Source: Pseudoips prasinana (taxonomy: Eukaryota; Arthropoda; Insecta; Lepidoptera; Nolidae). Taken from it: DNA of 64,000 nucleotides. The DNA is taken from contig OX621258.1 in assembly GCA_951640165.1 (NCBI GenBank), forward strand, positions 9,199,501-9,263,500. Reading direction: 5' to 3'. Shown here piece by piece: positions 10,321 through 20,992 of this stretch. How positions within the stretch are numbered: position 1 is the first letter of the stretch; each line of letters opens with the position of its first letter. Under the pieces are notes generated by a model that saw only the letters and a list, made by a program, of their open reading frames with translations, made no database searches and was not told where the DNA came from. A program made the position numbers and the translations under genes.

Positions 10321-11420
10321 CCCGGCTAGTAGAAATCGTCACGTAACGAAAAAGTGTAGATTATATTATACGTGTGTGAGTGTGTGTGTGTGCAAATATC
10401 GAGATTCGAGTGCACGAACATTGTTCGTGGCCAGTTGTATAACCTCAATACTGGACGCCTGGAACCGTTAAAATTTATTTGCTATCGAAATTTTGGTTTG
10501 GAACGAGGTTCTTTAATGCGGCTTGTGGTAGGAGTTCACTGGTAGAAACACCACGTACCGAAAAAAGCGTATTAATACATACAAGTGTGTGTGCGTGATA
10601 TCAAGATACAACTAGACCAGCATTGTGCACGGCCAGTTGTATAAATTTATTAAATAAATTTTTTGTTATTGGAATTATGGCTTTCAACGAGGTTCTTTAA
10701 TGCGGCTTTCTGTAGGAGTTAACTGGTAGAAACGCCACCTAAAGAAGAAAAAACCTATATTACATACGATTGTGTGTAATAATATACGTGTGTGTGCGGG
10801 CAAATATCGAGATTCAAGTGCACGAGCATTGTTCGTGGCCAGTTGTATCACCTCAATACTGAACGCCTGGAACCGTATAAATTTATTTGTCATTGGTATA
10901 ATGGCTTGCAACGAGGTTCTTTAATGCGGCTTGCTGTAGGAGTTCACTAGTAGAAACGCCACCTAAAGAAAAAAACCTATATTACATACGATTGTGTATG
11001 TACGTGCAAATATCGAGATTCAAGTAGACTAGCATTGTGCACGGCCGGTTGTATAACTTCAATACTGAAAGCATGGAATCGGTACAATTTAGTTGTTATT
11101 CTAATGAAGTTTTCGAAAGTGGTTCTTTAATGCGAAGAAGTTAACTGGTAGAAACACCACATAACGAAAATAAGGTACATATATTACAATTACGACTGTG
11201 TGTGTTCGTGCAAATACCGAGATTCAAGTAGACTAGCATTGTGCACGGCCGGTTGTATGACTTCAATACTGAAAGCATGGAATCGGTAGAATTTAGTTGT
11301 TATACGAATGAAGTTTTCGAAAGTAGTTCCTTATTGCGAAGAAGTTGACTGGTAGTTACGCCATGTACCGAATAAGTGTATAGGTACTACTCGTATATAC
11401 GAGTGTGTGTGCGTCCGACA
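10321..11420. repeat. ~200-bp tandem array, five to six units
   Basis: The anchor CTGGTAGAAACRCCAC recurs at 10325, 10539, 10723, 10947, 11145 and 11349 (steps 214, 184, 224, 198, 204). Each unit also carries a TGTG-rich run, CAAATATCGAGATTCAAG, GGCCAGTTGTAT and GGTTCTTTAATGCG. Units are diverged from one another, so the array is old or relaxed. No open frame runs through it. Confidence 0.85.
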
Positions 11421-12185
11421 CTGGCTATTTGGTCTACACCAACGGGCAATCTCACGAAATGCCAAGTGTACTTGTTCGCGCCGAGCATTCGGTGCTAACT
11501 TTTTCTTTATTATAGTTAAATGTAAGTAATCCTTAATTTTATTGTCAACAAATTATCGCTGCATCGTCACGAGCCGCTAGTACAGATCAACGGTTGGTTT
11601 CGTTCTGTTGCGTATGATCGTGTGCGTATGATAGACTGTTCACTGTTAATACACTCGGCAACATGGGCTTAAACAAACATTCCCTGACGTCCTAATGATT
11701 CAGTATTGGAGGGCGATCGACCACGTCACACCATAACTGTATATCGTGAAGAGATGGATTAAAATTAGACACAATGACATAATAATGGCTAGCACGACTC
11801 AACTATCGACTGAATCGTGTCAACAACTGCCCGAGTAGCCGAAATACCCACATTTTTCATTTTATAGTGGTAGATCTAAAATTGCCTTCGATCGTTTCTA
11901 ACCTACTCATGATAGTATCTAACGTGCGGTGTAGATTTTCTTGTGCCTTAGAAGGCTACTTACATTAACGTTCGTATCACTGTTACCATCATGCCATACT
12001 GTAAACGGAAATCGTCCCGTTTTACAAATACGCTTACGTGGACTTTCAAAACTATCTTTTAACATTTTTTTTTCTTATATTAAACCCATACATGACGACT
12101 TATAGACGACATATTCAGATGGCAAAGGCTTAGCCCGGCCCTCCGCCACGACCGGCTACCCGTGTAGCAATGGACTCCCCAATAA
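11421..12185. other. Unassigned, low-repeat stretch
   Basis: No similarity to the window's repeat families was noticed, so this may be single-copy DNA. No convincing open frame is seen. Confidence 0.3.
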
Positions 12186-12189
12186 TATC

Positions 12190-12475
12190 CTAGTGGCTCT
12201 CTATTGCCACACTATGGTTCTGTGCTTGGCCCTTTGCGATTCTGCCGGTTCGGACGTCCACCTGCCTATCCAGATTATTGAGGACTCGGATCGGTCCATC
12301 CAACTCGTAGTTCAGCAACTTTTTTACGTCTTCCGTAGCTTTATAATTGTTTTCTACGAGTGAATGGAGCTCCTCAAGCGTTTCTACAGAATTTACCACG
12401 TCACCGCTATCTGAGGCCGGTGCCCCTCTCGCACGGCTTCGTCTACTTATCGAAAGACCCTCCAGGATCTCGCCC
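12190..12475 (-). CDS. Candidate small exon or ORF, unknown
   Basis: A minus-strand open frame of about 94 codons ends at 12190. It opens just after an ATACTAG that could be a splice acceptor. An internal ATG is absent; the strictly defined start near 12399 is GTG, so a terminal exon is more plausible than a stand-alone gene. The product is rich in Glu, Leu, Asn and Arg with a helical, weak coiled-coil look (VETLEELHSLVENNY, LLNYELDGPIRVLNNLDRQV). It lies in one of the few stretches without repeat signatures. I do not recognise it; a gag-like remnant is an alternative. Confidence 0.3.
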
Positions 12476-13080
12476 TAGTATATGCATACGAAGAAACATG
12501 CCAGGACATCTGTGCAAACAGGTAAGTGACGTGCAGCCGTTCCTTTGTTTAGGGGCGCATCAATTTTTCTCGCTAATTAATAATATATTCCTATGGAGAC
12601 ACAGGTGACCTATTTGACCTCATAGCGCCACAATTTGAGTATTACAATCCGGGTGGGCCTTATATTCGTTTTGCTTACTTCATTCGTACTAATAAAAATT
12701 AAACAAAAGTAGTCGCACTATTCCAAGTATTTCTCTATCCACAGTTTTTTAGTACAATACGTTTAACCACATTTTTTCTATGCTCTTTTGAATTCATGAA
12801 CCTTGTTACTGATGCAAATAGTATCACAAAATATTCTGCAAGTCACAGTAGCTTTATTTCCGTGCAGAATCGGTGGAGACAATTTACAGCGTGTTGCAGA
12901 AATATAATGGCCGTTGTATAAAGGTTTGTTTATGGAACCATGAGTGAAATTGTGTTTTAAAATATACTTTTATAGTTATTTAGTTTTAAATGCCATGTAA
13001 CTGTCGAATCTGTACCTACGCCTAGAAGAGGAAATTTCCGCACCGTAGAATCTTTATGTAACAAGAACCCGGTCAAGTGC
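12476..13080. other. Unassigned stretch
   Basis: No gene is seen. A CAGGTAAGT at about 12519 resembles a plus-strand splice donor, but no supporting open frame of useful length precedes it. A short repeat R end (AAGTGCGAGTCAGACTCGC) sits just beyond, at 13076-13095. Confidence 0.25.
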
Positions 13081-13204
13081 GAGTCAGACTCGCTTTGATT
13101 TAAGCGTTTGAATTTTCTAGCATTGGATTGTTGTTTGTGCAAAAAATAAATAGAAGAAATAAGGAAAGGTTGTGTGGACACCCAGCTATTACTGCTATTT
13201 TGCA

Positions 13205-13345
13205 TAAGAGTGTTATCTCAATGGCGCCAGTTATTTATAATACAATTCCTCAGTGTTACAAAGAAATGTAACTTATTTAAAAAACAATTTGAAAATCTGT
13301 TGACTGAAAAAATTTATAATTCCGTAAAATAATTTTGAACTACAA
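13205..13345 (+). pseudogene. LINE ORF2 C-terminal remnant
   Basis: Two frames carry consecutive pieces resembling the family A/B end: MAPVIYNTIPQCYKEM, then NLFKKQFENLLTEKIYNSVK and a stop, separated by a frameshift. Short and dead. Confidence 0.45.
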
Positions 13346-13381
13346 ATTATTATAAGTATATTTTATTGACATTAATTTACA

Positions 13382-13495
13382 GTAATCGAGGCAAAAGAAG
13401 TATGCAAAGATCGTGACAAATGGAAATCCGTTGTCTCTGCCTACCCCTCTGAGAAACAGGCGTGAGTCTATGTATGTATGTATGTGTAATTTAAA
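13382..13495 (+). pseudogene. LINE F C-terminus
   Basis: Reads VIEAKEVCKDRDKWKSVVSA then YPSEKQA and a stop, followed by a TATG repeat. The same terminal peptide occurs at 54968-55330 and, as DNA, at 16063-16185. A LINE 3' end, 5'-truncated. Confidence 0.65.
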
Positions 13496-13599
13496 TACTT
13501 GAATACTACTACTATTAAAATATTATTTTACGTTTAAAGATTGCCATGATATATTTGTCTTAAATTTTATTAACCATTAATTGTACTTATATTGTATCT

Positions 13600-13795
13600 T
13601 AAAAATAATATCCTGGGACATTCTTCACATACGGCCATCTGATCCCAAACTAAGCACAGCTTATACTATAGAAACCAGTTGACTGATATATTACATACAC
13701 TACTTTTATTTTGTAAATACATACTTATATTGATTATAATCACACCCAAACTCAGGAAACAGACATATTCATGCAATAGTCCTCCATGCAATAAA
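13600..13795 (-). mobile_element. SINE-3 tail and body
   Basis: Minus-strand copy of the SINE-3 body and tail (AATATCCTGGGACATT, CCCAAACTAAGCACAGC, CACCCAAACTCAGG). The tRNA-like head is missing. Confidence 0.7.
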
Positions 13796-13919
13796 TGACC
13801 CAGTATGGGACTGTCCTACCTATCAGCTATTGTTTTCAGGATAATGTTGGGGCTGGCACGTACCTTGCGCACAGTGGAAACACAACGCTTGCGCATGATG
13901 GCGTGAAAGAGATGAGAAT

Positions 13920-14120
13920 AGATGCTCATCTCTGCGAACCTTCCCTGACAATAACTTAATTTAAGTTAGCTAAATATCGTTACTATTATAAAATAAATCT
14001 TATTGTAAATTATTTCCTACAATGCGTGTACCTAGAAATAATTATATATTACTACAAACATGTTCTGACTATTTACAAGCGCTTTTTTAAAGTCTAATTG
14101 AATAAAAACCTTTTATATTT
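13920..14120 (+). mobile_element. SINE-5 copy, headless
   Basis: It carries the core ACTACAAACATGTTCTGACT and ACAAGCGCTTTTTTAAAGTC that recurs at 18680-18885, 23430-23535, 27576-27640, 28960-29955 and 52206-52385, and ends in AATAAAAACC. The 52 kb copy shows a tRNA-like head. Confidence 0.65.
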
Positions 14121-14251
14121 TATTTTTATTTTAAAGAACATACCGGATGCACTGCAGTAGCGCGGCAAGCCCATCAACACCCAGAACTCATTATTGTACT
14201 GCATGCGCAGAGCGCTGTATACCCCCTGCATGTTGTTGACCCACAGACTGC

Positions 14252-14620
14252 ATGTAATAATGTCCGCCCGACCGAATTTCGGCCACGGCGGCCAGCCTGA
14301 ATGGAGACTAGTCAATCGCGCAGTACATATTATAGTGCACAAGTGCGCAAAAAACACAGGGCACTTTCAGCGCACATCAGTCTCATGATCCGATGGGACG
14401 ACTAGCGACACGACCGGAAAAAGGTCAGGTCTGGTCCGACGGCTTTACATGCTCTAAGAGGTACGGTGTGTAATACCGCCAACTTCCAGACTTCGGGCTG
14501 ACACTGAGAAATATCTTTTTACGGAAAAATCCCAAAATCACTTTTTGGCTTGACCCGGGATTTGAACCCAGGATCTCATTATCTGCGGGTGAATACGCTC
14601 CCGCTAGACCAACTGCCTGT
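14252..14620 (-). mobile_element. SINE-2, near full length
   Basis: The minus-strand head has box B GGTTCAAATCCCGGG. The body and the CGAATTTCGGCCACGGCGG tail are intact. Its TAATAATGTC end is the 3' terminus. Confidence 0.8.
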
Positions 14621-15029
14621 ATGCATATATAGAACGACTGACAGTATGCTGTAAATACATTTTTTACTTATTTCGTACGCAACCCTAAATAATACTGTTG
14701 GCTTTATTCACAAAGAGAGCTCGCCCAGAGAAAGAGATTTTACAGAATTTTGCGCAATTCGCGTCGACGTAAAGAGTAGTCGTGTGCAAAGGGCTTTAAA
14801 GCGTAATTTTTGCAGAACAGCCTTAGGCAATGGCCACAGAAGGGCTATTATTCATGAAGTCCATTTATAAAACCGTATGTGCACAATACCAGCATACACA
14901 ATATGGAAATTGCATGAAATCGAAGGCCAGAGCTAGCGCCGATTTCACCATTAAAATTAATCGAGATCTGTTGACAGTCAATTCAGTTCAAGCGCTTGAC
15001 TGAGTGCAGATCGCTAGTTTGCATTTTAC

Positions 15030-15160
15030 CAACAAAAGCTGATGCTTAGTGACCCTAAGCCTCAGGTCGTGGATTCAATCCCCAACCAGGATAAATCTTT
15101 GTGGGATAAATACGATTATCTGTTTTGTATCTGGGTGTGGTGTAACTTTTCTATAATATT
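15030..15160 (+). mobile_element. SINE-4 fragment
   Basis: A tRNA-like block (GGTCGTGGATTCAATCCCCA) is followed by ATACGATTATCTG, as in the copies at 17632 and 24358. Confidence 0.5.
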
Positions 15161-15174
15161 AAGCAGGTATCTAT

Positions 15175-15255
15175 TTTGAAAAAGGAATGCTGAGATGGTT
15201 TGGCCATTTAGACAGGATGAATGAAACAAGATTGACCAAAGAAGTATATATATAA
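15175..15255 (+). pseudogene. LINE F internal C-terminal fragment
   Basis: Reads MLRWFGHLDRMNETRLTKEVY and then stops. It matches the upstream part of the LINE F piece at 54968-55330 ([16 protein letters not shown]). Truncated on both sides. Confidence 0.55.
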
Positions 15256-15270
15256 ATAAGTAGTATATAT

Positions 15271-15422
15271 GTTTTGAGAATAAACAATTTTATGAAGTTT
15301 ACAGAAAATGATTTAACTGGTTGGACGACGACCACGGCGCCGCCTTACTTCGTAGTAAGGCGGCGCCGTGCTTCATAACTTCATAAAACTGTGTATCCAA
15401 ACCAATTGTTTATTCTCAAAAC
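15271..15422. mobile_element. Palindromic MITE
   Basis: Outer arms GTTTTGAGAATAAACAATTT / AATTGTTTATTCTCAAAAC surround an inner GC-rich perfect hairpin, CACGGCGCCGCCTTAC with its complement at 15333-15369. The right arm has a ~17-base extra block. No coding capacity. Confidence 0.65.
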
Positions 15423-15534
15423 AAATCGTAAATTTTTTTTAGGCTACGTTAGCACTAAGGTTTTAAATAATTGACGGACTAACAATACTCCAATACTCAG
15501 AACAATTACTTGGATCAACAAGTAGATGTTCTGT

Positions 15535-15600
15535 ACAGGAATCGAACTTGGGACAAGAAGTTTCAAGGCGAACGTATAAACCGCTGCGCCACAGGTACTG
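15535..15600 (-). mobile_element. tRNA-like SINE head
   Basis: The minus strand shows TGGCGCAGCGGTTTATACG (box-A-like) and AGTTCGATTCC (box B). Only the head can be assigned. A true tRNA is unlikely, since the stems do not close. Confidence 0.4.
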
Positions 15601-16062
15601 GTATTAAATCCATGGATCGCGGGGACTATATGTATATTTCATGGACAAAAAGCATATCCAGGTGTGCTGAGTAGCATTGAATAAATAATACCGAGTCCAG
15701 ACTCCGAACAACAATTTATGGGTCTTACATATTTTTATGTACAGTTGTCATCTGCGGGACTCAAACCCGTAACAGAAGGGAGCCTCACGTGCAGCTAAAA
15801 TCAAACATAGCACCCAAAGAGCGGAGTAAAAATCAAAAACCATTCTTAATATTGTGTTCTTTGTTCTTTGGCTCTTTGTATGGATTTTTGTTTTTGTTTG
15901 GACTATTAAAAACATGGAACACGGAGATTGTTCTATGTATTTTTAACGTGGACACAAAAAGCATATTACAAAGTTTTCTACATTTTTTTAAGTTAATTAA
16001 AAAGGGAATATTTTAAGATACTCAGGATGTATGGTACATATCTCCTATATGTGCCCCTCAGT
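15601..16062. other. Unassigned stretch
   Basis: A second T-arm-like block (GGGTTTGAGTCCC, minus) lies at 15730-15760. Otherwise nothing is recognised. The longest open frame (15789-16016) has no family resemblance. Confidence 0.3.
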
Positions 16063-16185
16063 GTTTCATACATATCTACATATAGACTCACGGCCGTTTC
16101 CCAGAGAGGTAGGCAGAGACAACGGACTTCCATTAGTCACGATTTTTGCACACCTCTTTCGCCTCAATTTTACTCGTGCTTAAAG
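16063..16185 (-). mobile_element. LINE F 3' end fragment
   Basis: Minus-strand DNA matches the last ~100 bases of LINE F (CGTTGTCTCTGCCTACC...AAACGGCCGTGAGTC). The reading frame is degraded. Confidence 0.55.
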
Positions 16186-16488
16186 CATTAAATGTTATAA
16201 GTTTTAATGTCACGAATGAGCTTCATTTCATCTTTGTTTCAAATTTATTTTATATCAGTTTAGCCATATTAATGTGAATGAGTAACAAACTTACTGAGAC
16301 GCTGTCTACACTTTTGAGAAACAGCCCTTGAAACACACTTGCTATTTAAGGCACTGATGACAGCTAAATAGGGTTCACTCCACAATTTATTAAAAATATA
16401 TTAATATGTTGCAAAGTTACCTCCAAACAATGCATAAAACTAAAGAATTAAAAAAATATAGGTACCCAAATTTAATTAATATTTTATA

Positions 16489-16682
16489 CTAGCTGTGCCC
16501 CGTGGTTTTGCCCTCGTTAAACTTTATAAATTATATCCTATGTGTTATTCGGATATAATTATAAGCAATATTATTACAAAGTTCCATCAAAATCCGTTCA
16601 GTAGATTTTGCGCGAAAGAGTAACAAACATCCAAACATCTATCCATACTCACAAACTTTCACATTTAAAATATTAGTAGGAT
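16489..16682 (-). mobile_element. Helitron-like non-autonomous element
   Basis: The minus strand ends with a GC-rich hairpin region and GGGGCACAGCTAG, the CTAG terminus shared with the copies at 25252-25561 and 32581-32900. 5' end not defined. Confidence 0.6.
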
Positions 16683-16885
16683 ATACAATTTACCATGTTT
16701 TTAAGGTGTTTTGACAGTTTTCTTTTCATTATACTGACACCTGTACTTTATTTCTCTTACGGGCGATATTGGCGAAAAGCGATACAATTCATTCTGGTCA
16801 GCTTCTTAAGAATTAATATGGGAACATCACCTACGCCTTAAAACTCCTTGTATAACGTCTGTAAAGTAGAATATGATTGTCTTTG

Positions 16886-17012
16886 TACAGAAGCCAGCAC
16901 ATCCAGCTACCCCAATGTGTCAATATTTTTCAACTTTATCACAAAACATAAGGTCCACTTTCAATCGGGGAAATTTGTCAGATTAGGGTAGCTAGATGTG
17001 CTTGCGTCTGTA
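16886..17012. mobile_element. TA-flanked MITE, copy 2
   Basis: Arms CAGAAGCCAGCACATCCAGC / GCTAGATGTGCTTGCGTCTG lie between TA dinucleotides. The interior is inverted relative to copy 3. Arms of about 45 bases. Confidence 0.7.
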
Positions 17013-17019
17013 CATAAAG

Positions 17020-17329
17020 TAAGACTGAGCGTTAACCATTAAATTTTCATTATTTTAATAAAGGTTTCCACATCATATTTAACAGGAAACATTGTTACGA
17101 GTAGCTGGTAAACGTGAGTAAGGAGAAATAAGACCCATACTTCCCACACCCATCTTTCATACAATTATAATTACAAACGCAAGTTAATTGGCAGTTTCAC
17201 GCATGACATAGATTGTTTTCAATCCAAGCAATCACCCTATCACTATTATGTAGTACACCCCTGCTACTTCACTAATATATTCATTTGGTACAAGGAAAAT
17301 GAGTGAAATTATTATTTACTACTAATAAT
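17020..17329. other. Unassigned stretch
   Basis: No gene or repeat end is recognised. Confidence 0.3.
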
Positions 17330-17552
17330 AATATCTCGGGACAATGTCACACAGATCATCCTAGCCCCAAACTAAGGAAAGGTTGTACTATGGGTACCAG
17401 GCGACGCTTATACTTATATAGATAGATAAATACTTATATACATAGAAAACATCCATGACTCAGAACCAAATATTTGCACTTACCGGGATTTGAACCCAGG
17501 ACCACCAGCTTCGTAGGCAGGAGCTCTACCAACTAGGCTACGGTGACCGTCA
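17330..17552 (-). mobile_element. SINE-1
   Basis: Minus-strand copy with the head (box B GGTTCAAATCC) and tail (ACCTTTCCTTAGTTTGGGG); a small internal deletion after the head shortens it. Confidence 0.8.
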
Positions 17553-17631
17553 ACTTTCTTACTAACTACCCGCGCCGGCTTAACACGGTTACATAGAAAG
17601 GTAAAAAACAGTATTTTAAATCTTGGATTTA

Positions 17632-17745
17632 TAGTTGGTCTTGTGGTTAGTGACACTGACTGCTAAACCAGAGGTCTGTGGTTCGATCCCCACCGAGGAC
17701 AAATCTTCGTGTGATGAACACGATTATTTTTAATGCTTGAGATTC
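17632..17745 (+). mobile_element. SINE-4 head
   Basis: A tRNA-like unit with GTCTTGTGGTTAGTGACACT and box B GGTTCGATCCCC is followed by a short body (AACACGATTATTTT). It is cut off by the palindrome at 17760. Confidence 0.55.
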
Positions 17746-17759
17746 ATTTATTTGACGGA

Positions 17760-18007
17760 CCAGGGGCTCTACCGGCTAAGTCGCCGAACATCGATTTCTT
17801 AAATGGCGTTCAAATAAATAAAGGTTAAAAATGACTTAATCAATCGTTAAATGGCTTCCATGAGCACATGTGTCGTCATAAATGGTCCGAAATCGATTGT
17901 CAACGTTGAAGCCGATTTAACGATTGATTAAGTCATTTTTAACCTTTATTTATTTGAACGCCATTAAATAAATCTATGTTCGGCGACTTAGCCGGTAGAG
18001 CCCCTGG
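17760..18007. mobile_element. Large palindromic MITE (~97-bp arms)
   Basis: Arms starting CCAGGGGCTCTACCGGCTAA pair at about 95% over roughly 97 bases around a ~50-base centre. No open frame. It separates a SINE-4 head from a SINE-3 body. Confidence 0.75.
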
Positions 18008-18280
18008 ACAGATATTTATGTGCATAAACATGTCTGTTTGTCCTGGGTCTGGGTGTAATTTATCTATATAAGTATGTGTTTACAAAAGCAAAGTAGTATA
18101 TCAGTTATCCGGTTTCCATAGTACAAGCTCTGCTTAGTTTGGGATTAGATCGCCGTGTGTAAATAATGTCCCAGAATATTATTATTGTATGTATATATTT
18201 AGAGGTATATAATTATGTTTATCAGTTTTTCTGGATAACATAGTAAACGTTCTGCCTAGTTTGGGATAAGAAGTATATTG
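18008..18280 (+). mobile_element. SINE-3 body plus a second tail fragment
   Basis: Body and tail (GTCTGGGTGTAATTTATC, CCATAGTACAAGCTCTGC) end near 18185. A second, weaker tail block (AACATAGTAAACGTTCTGC) follows to 18280. Confidence 0.6.
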
Positions 18281-18417
18281 GACAAATCGCACGAAACATG
18301 TGAATCGACACCTTTAAATAAAATTATTTTGTCTGTGGGCGATTCGCACAAGTTAATTTATTGGTTTGCGAATCGACACCTCCAAAAATATGTAGTATAC
18401 ACAAATAGATTTTTTAT

Positions 18418-18610
18418 GATAAGATAAGATAAGATAAATACACTTTATTGTACACCATTATACATAAAAGTTACAAGATCTCAAATAAAAAAGGTACAAT
18501 AGGCGGTCTTATCGCTTAAAGCGATCTCTTCCAGACAACCTTTAGTTGGACAATATTGTATGGAATTAGGAGTAGGGGTAGTGTATGGTGTAAAAACTGA
18601 AATGCAGTTA
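18418..18610 (-). mobile_element. LINE D 3' tail copy
   Basis: The minus strand ends in a (TTATC) microsatellite, seen here as GATAAGATAAGATAAGATAA, preceded by CAATAAAGTG and the GATAAGACCGCC block of the LINE D 3' UTR. Severely 5'-truncated. Confidence 0.7.
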
Positions 18611-18679
18611 AGATAAAGTACACTTGTTACTTCTTTCTTCTTCTTCTTTCTACCGATCTTGACAAAAAAAGATCAGGTT

Positions 18680-18885
18680 ATCGATCTTGACAATAACTTG
18701 ATACAAGCTCGCTAAATGTCATTGCTATTATAAAATAAATTTTATTAATGTTTTCATACAATCAATACAATGTGTACCGTAATATCTATGGTACTAGAAA
18801 TAATAATGTATACAACTATATTACTACAAACATGTTCTGTTCTTTACAAGCGCTTTTTTTAAAGTCTACGTGAATAAAAAAAAAA
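18680..18885 (+). mobile_element. SINE-5 copy
   Basis: Contains ACTACAAACATGTTCTG and ACAAGCGC followed by GTGAATAAAA. It matches 13920-14120 over most of its length, including CTATTATAAAATAAAT upstream. Confidence 0.65.
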
Positions 18886-19970
18886 CAAAAAAAAACAGGT
18901 TATCAACTTATGTCTACAATTAAGTACTTTCAAATGTCAGTTTAAATACACCACGGTTTCCAAGTCACCGAAATCTTACTTTTTTGTCGCGCCCTGTCGG
19001 TATTTTCGTGCTTTTAGCCCAAACCTTCCTTTTACGAATTCCTTATGTGGCCTTTCACACCGAACAAAGGGGAGAGCTCGAAAAACCCTTAAGTCAAGAC
19101 ATTTCATCCCTTTTTGAACACGTAGGAGAAATCCGACGATTTATTAAGTGCATTACATGTAATGTTGCCGCTTTGAAGCGCACTTCCATAGTGGTTTGTC
19201 TGAAATATTCCAAATGTGTCGTAAGGAGGAATTCGCGGATTTATGTATGTACGTGAATTGAGTTTGAATGGACTAAGGCAGTAGTGGAAACGGTTTGAAG
19301 ATTACATACTTTGCCCACGCCCATTTTCCAGGGGGGTCTGTAGAAAAAACCAAAGAACAGAGGCCATGCTCTGTCTAGTTTGAGATGGCTACGTTTTAGT
19401 TGTAGAAAGATATTAATTTATTTATTGTTTGCCCCATTCGTGTGAGCGGCTTCGCGTATTAACGTAAAGCGACTGTTACAGAAAAAAGTCTATCTTCACA
19501 TGCATCTTTCTGTCTGAATTGCACTGCATTGTGAGTTTGACAAGTACAAGTGTATGTAAATTACCAAGTGCTGAATAAATTTCATTATTTCAACATTTCA
19601 TTTCATCATGTCACCGGCCGCCCTAATTACGAGGCTCAAACACCAAAGGGTGTACTACTTAGCTACCTAGTACTTTTCTAGACGCTAAACGTGAGCTTCG
19701 TAAATCTTGTCCCAAATTCTCCAATCCAATCAAATAAAAGTATGTATACTTTAATTTGTTTCTCCTTTTGTGCCAAAATCGGCAACTATCATTAAAAATG
19801 TGAAAAATACAAAGGCAGTGCAATACAGTTGCTCAATTTTGATGTTCTTACATACTTTAAATTACAGAATTGGGCTACAATTTGCTAAAAAGTACCGATG
19901 TGTTATTGTAATTTTAGCAAATTGAACCACCATCCTTTAAAAATAACTAACATAAATAACATCATAACTA
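18886..19970. other. Unassigned, possibly single-copy
   Basis: The stretch lacks the window's repeat signatures. A 90-codon open frame at 18984-19256 has no ATG start and no recognised domain. I call no gene. Confidence 0.3.
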
Positions 19971-20212
19971 ACAGAAGACATTCCTTAATAATAAAATTAA
20001 TAATTTAATGTTGTGTTTGTGAGTGTGAGTAAGGTCGCCAGAGCTCATCGGGGTGGGGGGGGTGGTTTGGTTCGGCAAAATTTATTTGCGGACTCTTTTC
20101 AAGGCCGGCAACTTACTCGCGACACCTCTGGCGTTGCGAGTGTCCATGGGCGGCGGTGATCACTTACCATCAGGTGACCTACTTGCTCGTTTGTCGTCCT
20201 CTTATATAAAAA
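19971..20212 (+). mobile_element. Dispersed repeat P
   Basis: Shares ACATTCCTTAATAATAA, GTCGCCAGAGCTCATC and GATCACTTACCATCAGGTGA with 27280-27545, 38932-39475 and 50367-50549. It ends near TCTTATATAAAAAG. Class unknown, about 240 bp. Confidence 0.65.
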
Positions 20213-20295
20213 GAAACAACTTTTGTAATATTTACGTATGTAATTAATGTTTTCATAGAAATAGAAAAATGTATTTTCACATTTAAGTAAGCTCG

Positions 20296-20964
20296 ATAAA
20301 TGGATGTGCGGTTAACGCGACAAAACTGTACCGCGACTCTCCATAGTTTGAATGCACGCTTGTGCGACACACTGAAGATCAAAATCTCGCTAAACGATCA
20401 GTAGTTTTAGGTTTGGTTCGGTTCGGTTAGGTTAAGTTAGAACATGAAAAACAACGCACGAGCCCAGCGAGCGAAGCGAGCATGCCGCGGCAGCGGCCAG
20501 CGATGTGCCAGAAAGCCAATTGCTTTTTACGAGATGTCGATCTTTAGTGTGTGGCACCAGCGTGCATTCGAACTATAATAATAATAATTATTATTTATTT
20601 ATTTTACTACATCAAATTCATTGAGTACATTTAGGTATACTAAGTGTGCTTAAAAATACAGTATGTGTAGCATACTGGTACAATAAAAATATAAGGTTCA
20701 TTACGATGCTAGGTCACATAGATTTGTGTGGTGACTAGCATCTTCGCTTAGTTATTTTTAAAATAACTTGTAATAAAGATGCTAGACCCAAACTCCCTGA
20801 AGAGCACGCTGACATCGGTAGCCAATAGTAGTTTTTACATTTATTTAATATTAGATTACCTATATTGATTGATTAATTATGATGATGATTAGTGAATGTA
20901 CTGCGACTATGGCCAGTCGCAGTACAGTTTTGTCGCATAAGCGTTAATCGCACATCCATTTGTA
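20296..20964. mobile_element. Inverted-repeat element, ~670 bp
   Basis: Ends AAATGGATGTGCGGTTAACG and its near-complement (GCGTTAATCGCACATCCATT) with a following GCGACAAAACTGTACNGCGACT block form arms of about 45 bases. The interior is AT-rich with no open frame. Probably a non-autonomous DNA element. Confidence 0.55.
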
Positions 20965-20992
20965 GACCTCCGTAGTACACTCTTCACATTTT

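Noticed and set aside
10321..11420. CRISPR-like array
   Set aside because: Units are ~200 bp, diverged along their whole length, with no short identical repeats or uniform spacers; the DNA is eukaryotic.
18984..19256. 90-codon open frame with a hydrophobic start
   Set aside because: It begins with TTG, has no ATG, no recognised domain and no splice or context support.
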